DNA of 17,281 nt from JBCDIQ01 sp039024295. GTDB lineage: Bacteria; Bacteroidota; Bacteroidia; J057. The stretch is taken from contig JBCDIQ010000079.1 of NCBI GenBank assembly GCA_039024295.1, positions 1-17,281 on the forward strand. Direction: 5' to 3'. Made by a program: the position numbers and the translations under genes. Shown here piece by piece: positions 7,148-14,880 of the stretch. The stretch's first letter is position 1. Every line of letters begins with the position of its first letter. The notes under the pieces are model-generated. The model ran no database searches and was not told where the DNA came from. It saw only the letters and a list, made by a program, of their open reading frames with translations.

Positions 7148-8830
7148 TTATTCGCATTTTTCTTTCAACAGGTTTTCCACATCATCTCCATATTCTGCGG
7201 CGTACCCCATCTTTAAAGCCTTTTTTAAGTCCTGGCAAGCTTTTTTGGTATTGCCCATTTTCAGTAAAACCAGGGCACGGTTTCGGTAGGCGTAGGTGTT
7301 CTCCGAATCAAGCTCAATGCTTTTATTAATGTCCTCCAGGGCTTCATCTGTCATGCCCAGTGCGAGCTTTGCAATACCTCGGTTGTTCCGGGCAACCGCC
7401 TCTTTTCCTGGGGCAATTTCTATCACCTGGGAGTAATCACCTATGGCCTCCTTGTGTTTCTCTTGTATAGAGTATAGATAGGCACGATTGAGAAAGGTTT
7501 GTACTGATTGTGGACTCAGTTCAATTGCCTGGTTGAAGCTTTTGAGGGCTTCCTTGTACCGCAACAACTGAAGCTCAGCCAGCCCCCTTATGTTTAATGC
7601 AATAACCCTAATTGAATCCTGGTCTTGTAACATATCGGTTCTGGAAATAGCTTCCTCATAATCTCCCCTTGCAAGGGACAATTCCGCAGCAAAAAGACGC
7701 GCTTCAGGCCACTCGGACTTTAAAGTTAACGCAAACCGGAGGTCATCTTCACTTGCATCATATTCTCCAAGGGTCATCCTGCAATTTGCCCGCTCCAGGT
7801 AAGCATCCAGAAAAACAGAGTCCAGGCTGATACAGGTAGAAAAGCTTTTTTCTGCAGCAAGCATCTGCTGTCGGCGTTTCTGGACTATGCCTCGGATAAA
7901 ATATGCTTCAACCAGAGATGAATCCAGGCTCAAGGCCCTTGACGCTTCAGCATATGCTTTTTCCGGTTGATCTTGTTCCAAGTATACTTGACCTATGCCA
8001 AGGTAGCCTCCTGGGTACCCGGGAAGGGTTCGGATCAGGTTTTGGTAAGCCTCTTCAGCTTTTCCAAGCTTTCCTTGCAAACGATAACTATCTCCTATGT
8101 AATTTAAAGTTAGCGCATCTTCAGGTTCCATGCGTAAAACTGTATGAAAGTCTTCAGTAGCTTCCAGAAAATTTCCCTCCTCCATTTCCAGCTTTCCTCT
8201 AAATCGGTAAGCTTGTAAAAAGGTGCTGTCGAGTTCGATTGCACGAGAATAGGCAACCCTTGCCTGTGAAGGATTGTCAAGCTGTTGGAACAACTCACCC
8301 ATCATAAATTGCCACTGAGGCCTGTCTGGCTCAATGACCAAAGCCGATTGTAAATCCAGGGCAGCCGTCTCTAACTCTCCCATTGTACGGCTGGCTAAAC
8401 TTCGGTTGTACAACAATTCATTTCCCCGAAATCCTAAGTTGGCCGCCGAATCAAAATCTATCCTGGCAGCTTCAGGACGATCCAGTTTTAGCCTTACAAG
8501 TCCGCGGTTGTAGTAGGAAAGGGCATGTTTAGGATTTTTTTCTAAGGCAGTAGAGAAATCTTTATGGGCTTTTGCATAGAATTTCAATTTTCGCCAGGAT
8601 ATGCCTCGGTTATAGTAAATGCCAAAAAAGTCTGGAGCTAGTTCAGAAGCCTTGTCATATGCACTGATCGCTTTTTCATTTTTTCCTTTCCAAGCCAACC
8701 GAACCCCTTTTTGGAACAGTTTTTCAGCTTTCGAAACGGCAGGAAGTTGTGCTTCCTGTCCATAGAGTGGCACTACCAGCAATAACATGAATGCTCCTGC
8801 CAAATACATTAGAATGAATTTCTTCACCAA
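7148..8830 (-). CDS. Secreted TPR-repeat protein
   Basis: This 560-residue protein has a signal peptide (VKKFIL... LLLVVPLYGQ, residues 2-25) followed by about 14-15 tandem tetratricopeptide repeats filling residues 30-555. Examples are GIYYNRGISWRKLKFYAKA, ALSYYNRGLVRLKLDRPEAA, AVARNNRGIAKLALGMTDEA and TYAYRNRALVLLKMGNTKKA. TPR solenoids are protein-binding scaffolds; an exported one probably acts in the periplasm or at the outer membrane, and the partner is unknown. The start is unusual. The only in-frame codons between the upstream stop and the signal peptide that can initiate are TTG (8828-8830) and GTG (8825-8827); the first ATG (8807-8809) would delete the lysines of the signal peptide. 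I favour TTG or GTG. It is divergent from the cyclophilin gene, with a short shared spacer. Confidence 0.85.
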   Translation of the reverse strand: MVKKFILMYLAGAFMLLLVVPLYGQEAQLPAVSKAEKLFQKGVRLAWKGKNEKAISAYDKASELAPDFFGIYYNRGISWRKLKFYAKAHKDFSTALEKNPKHALSYYNRGLVRLKLDRPEAARIDFDSAANLGFRGNELLYNRSLASRTMGELETAALDLQSALVIEPDRPQWQFMMGELFQQLDNPSQARVAYSRAIELDSTFLQAYRFRGKLEMEEGNFLEATEDFHTVLRMEPEDALTLNYIGDSYRLQGKLGKAEEAYQNLIRTLPGYPGGYLGIGQVYLEQDQPEKAYAEASRALSLDSSLVEAYFIRGIVQKRRQQMLAAEKSFSTCISLDSVFLDAYLERANCRMTLGEYDASEDDLRFALTLKSEWPEARLFAAELSLARGDYEEAISRTDMLQDQDSIRVIALNIRGLAELQLLRYKEALKSFNQAIELSPQSVQTFLNRAYLYSIQEKHKEAIGDYSQVIEIAPGKEAVARNNRGIAKLALGMTDEALEDINKSIELDSENTYAYRNRALVLLKMGNTKKACQDLKKALKMGYAAEYGDDVENLLKEKCE

Positions 8831-8892
8831 GGCTTTAATTTTTCTTTCTCTAATTAATGGCTAATTTCATCGCCTTCAAAACTCCGAGATCA

Positions 8893-9543
8893 ATGAAATC
8901 ATACCTGTTCAACGTTATTGTAACGTTCATGATTATCGTTATGGGTGGCCCGAATGAATGTGCTGCCCAGAAAACCAAACTCAAAGGCAAGGATTACCTC
9001 GTCACCATACATACTCGGCATGGGGACATCAAGCTGGTATTGTTTGAAAAAACGCCTATCCATCGGGAAAACTTCCTTAAACTGGCCCAAGAAGGGTTTT
9101 ATGACAGCACTGCTTTTCATCGGGTGTATAACAACTTTATGGTTCAGGGGGGTGATCCAAACAGCAAGCCCGGCGGTGTATCCAAGAACTTGGGGCAGGG
9201 TGGACCCGGCTATACCCTGGAAGCAGAATTAGATAAAGGGTTCAAACATAAGCGCGGGGCCGTTGCAGCTGCTCGTCTGTCCGATCAGGTAAACCCGGAA
9301 AAACGATCAAGTGGTTCTCAATTCTATATCGTACAAAACCGGACTGGTACCCCCCACCTCGATGGAGGATACACCGTTTTTGGTCAGGTGTTAGACGGAT
9401 TTGACACCATTGATGCCATCGCAAAAGAGCCGGCGAACCGTGCAGGGAAACCAGAGATTCCCATTTATATGACGGTAGAAGTTAAGAAGGTAAAACGGAA
9501 AAAGCTGGCGAAAGCCTTTGGGGATAAATACCCCGCGGGATAA
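8893..9543 (+). CDS. Exported cyclophilin-type peptidyl-prolyl cis-trans isomerase
   Basis: The protein is a cyclophilin (about 216 residues from this start) that catalyses isomerisation of Xaa-Pro bonds. The core motifs are intact: FHRVYNNFMVQGGDPN (the FHR arginine is the catalytic one), SSGSQFYIV (Phe of the active site) and LDGGYTVFGQV. The position of human CypA Trp121 is His (TPHLDGG), a change at the position that contributes to cyclosporin binding. The signal-like N-terminus MKSYLFNVIVTFMIIVMGG...AAQ indicates export to the periplasm. I chose ATG 8893 because it begins right at the signal peptide; ATG 8857 would add twelve residues ahead of it. The C-terminus carries a short basic tail (KKVKRKKLAK). 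Its stop codon directly abuts the stop of the convergent FKBP gene. Confidence 0.9.
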   Translation: MKSYLFNVIVTFMIIVMGGPNECAAQKTKLKGKDYLVTIHTRHGDIKLVLFEKTPIHRENFLKLAQEGFYDSTAFHRVYNNFMVQGGDPNSKPGGVSKNLGQGGPGYTLEAELDKGFKHKRGAVAAARLSDQVNPEKRSSGSQFYIVQNRTGTPHLDGGYTVFGQVLDGFDTIDAIAKEPANRAGKPEIPIYMTVEVKKVKRKKLAKAFGDKYPAG

Positions 9544-10398
9544 TTAGCTCACAGATACCAACTCTACTTCAAATACCAAAACGGAGTTGGGGGGAATAGG
9601 TCCTACTTGCCGAGGGCCATAGCCTAAAGGGGATGGGATCAACAAGATCGCTTTTCCGCCTTCTTTTAGCAGGCCAATACCTTCTTCCCAACCTGGAATC
9701 ACCTTGCCTTCTCCCATGGGAAACGCAATGGGTTGACCTCGCTCCAATGAGGTGTCAAAAACCTCCTCATTAAGCAAATAGCCCGTATAATGCACCGCAA
9801 CCCGTGTACCGGGGGCTGCCTGCTTGCCAGTACCTTCCTTTTTGATGGTATAAAACAGGCCAGATTCACTTTGCTCCAGGGTAAGCTTCTTCTTTTCTGC
9901 AAAAGCAAGGATTTCGCCCTTTTCTTTCTCCATCTGTGCAGCTCTAACTCGCAAGAATGCCTCTCTTCTGAGACGCTGTTCTTCCGCCTGTTGCTTGCGA
10001 TACTCCGCCTCATCCATGGTCGAGAGCACTTCTACTTCGAACATAAGAGCCGCATTTCCGGGAATACTGGGAGGAGCTCCGCGTTCGCCGTATCCTATGT
10101 TCGCTGGTAAATACAAGGTGCCTTTTCCCCCGATTGGGATGAGGGGGATGCCAATGTCCCATCCCCGGATTACTTGTCCCGCTCCAAGGCTGAAGGAAAA
10201 TGGCTGATCGCGGTCATAGGACGCATCAAACTGCTCTCCGGTATCAACTAATTTTCCGCGGTAATGCACAGTAACAAACTCTCCCTGTTTGGGAAGTTCA
10301 CCCGTACCCTTTTCTGTAATGACATAGCGAAGACCCTCTGGTCCTTCCGTTGCATCAATGTCCTGTTCTTCCAGGTAATTTAGTATGACTGATAACAT
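9544..10398 (-). CDS. Tandem FKBP-type peptidyl-prolyl cis-trans isomerase
   Basis: This 284-residue protein has two complete FKBP domains (about 22-126 and 178-284) joined by a highly charged helical linker (127-175, Glu/Lys/Arg/Gln-rich, probably a coiled coil). Both domains keep the FK506-pocket residues. The first has Y46, F57-D58, V76-I77, W80 and Y103; the second has Y204, F214-D215, V233-I234, W237 and Y260. So both are probably active. There is no signal peptide, so the protein should be cytosolic, unlike the exported cyclophilin next to it. Double-FKBP proteins usually act as folding helpers or chaperones. A -7-like box, TATATTCG on the minus strand (10403-10410), lies only a few bases before the ATG, which would give a very short leader. 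Confidence 0.9.
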   Translation of the reverse strand: MLSVILNYLEEQDIDATEGPEGLRYVITEKGTGELPKQGEFVTVHYRGKLVDTGEQFDASYDRDQPFSFSLGAGQVIRGWDIGIPLIPIGGKGTLYLPANIGYGERGAPPSIPGNAALMFEVEVLSTMDEAEYRKQQAEEQRLRREAFLRVRAAQMEKEKGEILAFAEKKKLTLEQSESGLFYTIKKEGTGKQAAPGTRVAVHYTGYLLNEEVFDTSLERGQPIAFPMGEGKVIPGWEEGIGLLKEGGKAILLIPSPLGYGPRQVGPIPPNSVLVFEVELVSVS

Positions 10399-10423
10399 GG
10401 CGCGAATATAGGCAAATAGCTAA

Positions 10424-10539
10424 TAGGTGTAAGGTGTTAGGTTTTAGTAATTGTGCCAGATGGCCAGATTATTTGAATTTAACCTAATCTGTATTGTCTA
10501 AATTATACCTAATATCCAACGCCTAAAGCCTATCACCTA
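10424..10539. repeat. Imperfect inverted repeat of TAGGTG-type units between genes
   Basis: The segment 10424-10447 is a run of TAGGTG/AAGGTG/TTAGG units. The segment 10516-10539, read on the opposite strand, gives nearly the same series (TAGGTG, ATAGG, TTTAGG), so the two arms of about 24 bases can pair imperfectly across a 68-base A+T-rich loop. More CCTAAT-like units lie within the loop. It occupies most of the 225-base gap between the FKBP gene and the small secreted protein. The function is unknown. Confidence 0.5.
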
Positions 10540-10623
10540 AAAACCCAACATGCCCATGCACGAATCGCACATGAGCACTATTGGGTCCATCACACTTAAA
10601 TTCAACACCTTAGCAAAAATTTC

Positions 10624-11022
10624 TTATCTGCATCCTCTGACTACTCGGACCGGGCGGTGTATGATTACCGGTCTTCGGTATAGCCAGGGATTGTTCCAGG
10701 CACCCCATCCCCACGGGCTTCCAAATCCTACCCAGGGATTGATACCTACTGCTTGAGCAGGAGCGGTTGTGAGTCGGCTGCGTTCGGCAGCTATGGCTGA
10801 TTTCAACAGCCGTTTGCGTTTACGCAGTTTCTTTTTTTGACTTTTCGACAGAGATTCTCGCTTTAAGTCCATTCGGACTACACCGAGTTCGGCTTCCAAT
10901 AAATCCATCTTAGCAAGGGCTGAGGGCGGGGTTTCTTCTGTGGCAATGTCTTGTGCTACCGTAACGGAGGTTCCCATCCAGAGGCTTACCACAAGTGCCC
11001 AACTTAACCATCTCTTCATCAT
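10624..11022 (-). CDS. Small basic secreted protein, hypothetical
   Basis: This 132-residue protein has a clear signal peptide (MKRWLSWALVVSLWMGTSVTVAQ, ending near residue 24). The mature part has a charged helical segment (about 36-82) containing the very basic run KSQKKKLRKRKRLLKSA (60-76), and then a Trp/Gly/Pro-rich tail (about 93-132: NPWVGFGSPWGWGAWNNPW, then RRPVIIHRPVRVVRG). I do not recognise a family. The basic helix followed by an aromatic tail suggests binding to an acidic surface such as nucleic acid, polysaccharide or the outer membrane, but that is only inference. The start is well supported by a strong ribosome binding site just upstream; two adjacent ATGs (11020-11022 and 11017-11019) could both be used. 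Confidence 0.65.
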   Translation of the reverse strand: MMKRWLSWALVVSLWMGTSVTVAQDIATEETPPSALAKMDLLEAELGVVRMDLKRESLSKSQKKKLRKRKRLLKSAIAAERSRLTTAPAQAVGINPWVGFGSPWGWGAWNNPWLYRRPVIIHRPVRVVRGCR

Positions 11023-11029
11023 ATTTTAC

Positions 11030-11036
11030 TCCTTTC
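11030..11036 (-). promoter_or_regulatory. Strong Shine-Dalgarno sequence of the small secreted protein
   Basis: On the minus strand AAAGGAG lies 7 bases before the ATG at 11022, an ideal spacing. Other genes in this window show no comparable site, as is usual in Bacteroidota, so this gene may be translated unusually well. Confidence 0.65.
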
Positions 11037-11160
11037 GTTTGGCTGTTTCGACGTTTGGTTATGAAAACGCAAACTTGCCCAGCACCGTTATATGAGCTGA
11101 AAAGTTCGTGTAGGAAAATATTCTTGTCGTGTCGTTTATTGGGTTAACCGTGCCTCCTTT

Positions 11161-11895
11161 TTACCTCGCCTTTTGCAGAATATCCGAAAGGATGAGGTCT
11201 ACCCACCGGGCATACATCTTACCTGAGGGATGCAACAGGTCTGGAGCTAACAGCGAACGATCTTGGGCTGCCTCTCTGGAAATGGGCGTGATATCGAAAA
11301 AATTAATTTGGTACAATTGGCAAATTGAGTCTGCGGCGGCATTGAATTGGTTGATTTCCCTGGCAATCTTCTCAGGATCTCTGTTTTGACCAAAAGGGGT
11401 AACGCCATAATCGGGGATCGAAAGTACAAAAACTCCTTGAGGCTCTCCTCCTGCAAAGGACAGGGAAGTGCGAATCAACGCTTCAAAGCTGGCCATGTAC
11501 ACCTCCAATGAAGCCCCTCGAAATTGGTTGTTCACCCCAATGAGCAGGGAAACCAGCGAGAAAGTATCCGTTATTGCCCGTTGGCGGATGCCATTGGAAA
11601 GTTCCTGGGTTGTCCAGCCTGTCCGAGCAACAATGACAGGCGTATCTACCACTACTCCTAAGTTGCATAACCTTTCCGCCAGCTGGATGGGCCAACGATC
11701 TTCCTCTGGTACGGCCTCTCCGATGGTGTAGCTGTCCCCTAGTGCCAGGTAGGAAAGGGTATCAGGCAGAACTACCGGAGCAGGCGTATCCGTATCAGCT
11801 CCACATCCTCCAAAAGCCGAAAGGAGAATTATCGACAGCAGACAGAAGGTAGCTGTTTGAAAAGAAAATGAGGAAAATTGACCTGTTGATTTCAT
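11161..11895 (-). CDS. SGNH-hydrolase (GDSL-type) lipoprotein
   Basis: This 244-residue protein has a lipoprotein-type signal (hydrophobic run 15-28, then FGGC with C31 as the likely lipidated residue), so it is probably anchored on the envelope. The SGNH blocks are all present: ALGDSYT (51-57) with nucleophile S55, RTGWTT (91-96) supplying block II Gly, IGVNNQ (119-124) with the block III Asn, and DLLHP (219-223) with the D219/H222 pair. Family members hydrolyse esters (lipases, thioesterases, acetyl-esterases on sugars or peptidoglycan), and the substrate cannot be read from the sequence. It is transcribed in the same direction as the small secreted protein, 138 bases away, and is divergent from the cyclase gene. 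Confidence 0.88.
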   Translation of the reverse strand: MKSTGQFSSFSFQTATFCLLSIILLSAFGGCGADTDTPAPVVLPDTLSYLALGDSYTIGEAVPEEDRWPIQLAERLCNLGVVVDTPVIVARTGWTTQELSNGIRQRAITDTFSLVSLLIGVNNQFRGASLEVYMASFEALIRTSLSFAGGEPQGVFVLSIPDYGVTPFGQNRDPEKIAREINQFNAAADSICQLYQINFFDITPISREAAQDRSLLAPDLLHPSGKMYARWVDLILSDILQKAR

Positions 11896-12003
11896 TCAAG
11901 AAGGGTTGTTTAATGCCCCAAATGCTTGTGCGAGATTTCCTACCTTATAGAAAGGTTGATGTTCAACAGGGAATTTCATGCTTATTTCGCAATTTTGCCA
12001 GAC

Positions 12004-13119
12004 ATGAACATACGCCCTGCCACGCGGTACAAGCTAGGAGTAGCCCTTGAATTCGGCATCATATTTCAGGTTCAAACACTGTTGTTTTACCTCATTTATG
12101 TGCTGACGGGACCTGTTGATGATGGAAAAGTTGAGATAAGTGTAGACTTGAGGCTTTTTATGGCAGCTTCCCTCGGGTTGATAATCGGCCTGGTAGAGGA
12201 ATTTTTATTGAGAAACCGACTGAAAAGGCTGCCGTTCATTTCGGCCTTGCTGTTGAAGACAGGGATTTACACCCTGCTAATGGTGATCACGATTCCGGTT
12301 TTGGCAATCGTTGGAAAAATTGCCTTGGATTTACTGATCACAGACATTGGCCTTGCAGGTGTTGTCTCATGTGCTCCAACCATCCTCGGAACTCCTTTAC
12401 TCATGGGCCAGATGTTCATGTTTTTTGCCATGATCACCTTTCTGACCCTGAGTGTGAATCAAATCCAGAAATTTGTAGGGCCCGGCCGCCTGGTAAGTTA
12501 TGTGACCGGGAAATATAACCACGCCACTTGGGAGGATTATATCCTCATGTTTGTAGACCTGAAAGCCTCCACCTCCTTGTCTGAGGAGTTGGACACGCTT
12601 ACCTACAGTGATTTTATCAGCGACTTCATTGATGACATTACGGAAGCGATTTACACCTTTCACGGTAGGATTTATCAATATGTGGGAGATGAGGTGATCG
12701 TTTACTGGCGGCTGGACAAGCGAAAGAAGAAAAACGCAAGGCCTCTCCATTGTTTTGTGAGGATGATGGACATGATCGAAGAACGGGCACCCTATTATCG
12801 CGAAAAATATGGTATGTTGCCCCAGTTCAAAGCTGGCTTACACGGAGGCCGAATCGTGGTGAAAGAGGTTGGCGAACTAAAAAAGGAAATCGCTTTCCAC
12901 GGCAATCCGATCAATACTACCTCCCGCATTCAAACCCTATGTAATGACCGCAACACCAATTTTTTGATGTCTGAGTACATCCTGGAACGCGTGGAGCTTT
13001 TACCCCATTACACCGCTTTCAGTGAAGGGAAATTTAACCTGAAGGGAAAAAAGGAGCTGATTGAATTGTTTCGGGTGGAGCGCATCAGCCAGACAAAAAA
13101 ACAGGCGCAGCCTTCTTAG
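12004..13119 (+). CDS. Membrane-bound class III adenylate/guanylate cyclase
   Basis: The protein is about 371 residues from this start. Four hydrophobic helices (about 12-34, 52-65, 80-105 and 130-152) form the membrane part, followed by a short linker and a class III cyclase domain (about 178-360). The metal aspartates are visible: FVDLKAST (D185) and YVGDEV (D229). The transition-state Asn/Arg are in GNPINTTSR (N304, R308). The purine-selecting Lys, normally three residues before the metal-site GD, is Gln here (QYVGD, Q225), a form I have seen in other Bacteroidota proteins annotated as cyclases, so the nucleotide product (cAMP, cGMP or other) is uncertain. It should act as a dimer at the inner membrane. 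An upstream ATG (11926) would add 26 residues unlike any family member, so I take 12004. Confidence 0.85.
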   Translation: MNIRPATRYKLGVALEFGIIFQVQTLLFYLIYVLTGPVDDGKVEISVDLRLFMAASLGLIIGLVEEFLLRNRLKRLPFISALLLKTGIYTLLMVITIPVLAIVGKIALDLLITDIGLAGVVSCAPTILGTPLLMGQMFMFFAMITFLTLSVNQIQKFVGPGRLVSYVTGKYNHATWEDYILMFVDLKASTSLSEELDTLTYSDFISDFIDDITEAIYTFHGRIYQYVGDEVIVYWRLDKRKKKNARPLHCFVRMMDMIEERAPYYREKYGMLPQFKAGLHGGRIVVKEVGELKKEIAFHGNPINTTSRIQTLCNDRNTNFLMSEYILERVELLPHYTAFSEGKFNLKGKKELIELFRVERISQTKKQAQPS

Positions 13120-13143
13120 CTGTGCCTTAGAATCTGTCTCCCA

Positions 13144-13199
13144 GCTTCGTTCCCCGTCACCTAAATCTTCGAAAGGCAGGTTCCGTTGGGAACGAAAGC
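13144..13199. other. Stem-forming inverted repeat between convergent genes
   Basis: GCTTCGTTCCC (13144-13154) can pair with GGGAACGAAAGC (13188-13199) through 11 base pairs with a single bulge. A smaller competing hairpin, GTTCC-GTTG-GGAAC, sits at 13180-13193. It lies between the convergent cyclase and persulfide-dioxygenase-like genes, where a shared transcription end is expected, but no T-run follows either stem, so it is not a standard terminator. The rest of the 188-base gap shows nothing recognisable. Confidence 0.4.
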
Positions 13200-13307
13200 G
13201 GCCTGTGGGGGGCCTAGGATTTCATAAGCGTTTCGATACTTTTCCGCCAACAGGTACTCACTATCACAAAAAATGGTTTATGCGGAACGGTTTATGTTGA
13301 ATTGGCA

Positions 13308-14750
13308 TCACAGTGTTGAGGGACACGTAAAACTCGTCACAGGAATGCCCACTTCTTTGATAGATTTGAATCCCCCCGCAACGTCTATCATGTTGTGAAT
13401 CCCCCTTGACTTGAGGATTGAGGCTGCCACGACGGAACGATACCCACCGGCACAATGCACGTAAAAGGTGCCTTCTCCAGGAAATTGGTCAAGAAAATCA
13501 TTGATCTGGCTTAGGGGTGTATGTACGGCCTGTTCCAATCGTTCGGATTGGTACTCTCCTGTCTTTCGCACGTCAAAAACGGGGACATCAGGCGTCGATT
13601 CGAGGGCTGAAGCAAACTTAACAGCAGGTACGGAGATAATGCTGTCTGTTTCTTTGCCTGCTTGTTCCCAGGCATTGATTCCTCCTTTGAGGTATCCCAT
13701 CGTATTGTCAAACCCTACTCGTGACAAGCGTGTAACTGCTTCTTCGACGCGATCATCTTCTACCACCAGCAGGATAGGTTGTTGAACGTCCTGAATCAAC
13801 GCACCTACCCAGGGGGCAAAGCTGCCGTCCAGCCCAATGAAGATAGAGCGAGGTACGTGTGCTTCTACAAACTCCGTTTGGTGGCGGACATCCAGCACAA
13901 TTGCACCGGATTCGTTGGCATAGGCTTCAAACGTCTCTGGATCCAGGCCAATGTCACTACGCGCTAGCACTTTCTCAAAACTTTCATAGCCTTCCTTGTT
14001 CAGCTTTACATTCAATGGGAAATAGGCCGGTGGCGGTTGTAGCCCATCGGTCACCTCCTGAATAAATTCCTCACGGGTCATATCTGCCCGCAGGGCGTAG
14101 TTCATCTGCTTCTGGTTGCCGAGGGTATCCACCGTTTCCTTCATCATGTTCTTTCCGCAGGCGGAGCCGGCACCATGGGCGGGATATACCACCACTTCGT
14201 CTACCAGGGGCATGATCTTGGTCCTCAGGCTTTCATATAACATGCCCGCAAGGTCTTCCTGGGTCATACTGGCCGCTTTTTGGGCGAGGTCAGGCCTGCC
14301 TACGTCTCCAAGAAACAAGGTATCTCCAGAAAAAATGGCGTGGTCTTTTCCGTCTTCATCGATGAGCAAATACGTCGTGCTCTCCATGGTATGACCCGGG
14401 GTATGCAGGACTTTGATTTTCACCTTGCCCAACTCAAACACCTGCCCATCTTTTGCAATCACCGCATCAAAACTGGGGTTGGCATTTGGCCCATAAATGA
14501 TCGGCGCACCAGTCTTTTCGGATAGGGTCACGTGCCCACTCACAAAATCGGCATGAAAATGCGTCTCAAAGACATACTTGATTTCAGCACCTGATGTTTC
14601 TGCTTTTTCGATGTACGGCTGAACTTCCCTTAGCGGATCAATGATCGCCACTTCTCCATCGGATTCGATGTAATACGCCCCTTGTGCGAGGCATCCGGTA
14701 TATATTTGTTCTACTTTCAAGGCAGTATGATTTGGTACAAAAATAAGCAT
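13308..14750 (-). CDS. Persulfide dioxygenase-like metallo-beta-lactamase fold protein with two rhodanese domains
   Basis: This 480-residue protein has no signal peptide. Residues 13-240 form a metallo-beta-lactamase fold of the ETHE1/persulfide dioxygenase group: THFHADFVSGH (63-73, metal ligands H64 and H66, with D68), HTPGHT (116-121, H120), SGDTLFLGDVGRPDL (141-155, D143) and PAHG (190-193). The first rhodanese domain (about 265-365) lacks the active-site Cys loop (VVEDDRVEE in its place) and is probably structural. The second (about 375-475) keeps it: HCAGGYRS with C433. Such fusions oxidise glutathione persulfide to sulfite and hand on or remove sulfane sulfur, so a role in sulfide detoxification or sulfur transfer in the cytosol is likely. 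A candidate promoter lies just upstream. The first 12 residues before VEQIYTG are unusual but no later start fits. Confidence 0.9.
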   Translation of the reverse strand: MLIFVPNHTALKVEQIYTGCLAQGAYYIESDGEVAIIDPLREVQPYIEKAETSGAEIKYVFETHFHADFVSGHVTLSEKTGAPIIYGPNANPSFDAVIAKDGQVFELGKVKIKVLHTPGHTMESTTYLLIDEDGKDHAIFSGDTLFLGDVGRPDLAQKAASMTQEDLAGMLYESLRTKIMPLVDEVVVYPAHGAGSACGKNMMKETVDTLGNQKQMNYALRADMTREEFIQEVTDGLQPPPAYFPLNVKLNKEGYESFEKVLARSDIGLDPETFEAYANESGAIVLDVRHQTEFVEAHVPRSIFIGLDGSFAPWVGALIQDVQQPILLVVEDDRVEEAVTRLSRVGFDNTMGYLKGGINAWEQAGKETDSIISVPAVKFASALESTPDVPVFDVRKTGEYQSERLEQAVHTPLSQINDFLDQFPGEGTFYVHCAGGYRSVVAASILKSRGIHNMIDVAGGFKSIKEVGIPVTSFTCPSTL

Positions 14751-14763
14751 TGGGCAGATCAGG

Positions 14764-14793
14764 CAAAGTAACCAATGTTACGTAGGGGTGCAA
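14764..14793 (-). promoter_or_regulatory. Candidate Bacteroidota-type promoter of the persulfide dioxygenase-like gene
   Basis: On the minus strand TTG (14791-14793), a 19-base spacer and TTACTTTG (14764-14771, one mismatch to TAnnTTTG) lie 14-43 bases before the ATG at 14750. This predicts a leader of only a few bases. Confidence 0.45.
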
Positions 14794-14880
14794 GGGGGAG
14801 TTTTTGTTGTACTTCCTCATGCTGTGATTGGCTTATTTTCGTTAAATTGAGAAGAAATAGGTGAAATTGATTCGCTAAAT

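Noticed and set aside
11926..12003. Extended start of the cyclase gene at 11926
   Set aside because: The added 26 residues do not look like part of the membrane domain, while ATG 12004 immediately precedes the family-like N-terminus.
14751..14880. Possible retron non-coding RNA or reverse transcriptase near the PtuAB-like operon
   Set aside because: The 130-base gap shows no msr-msd-like long inverted repeat, and no reverse transcriptase frame with a YADD motif exists in the window.
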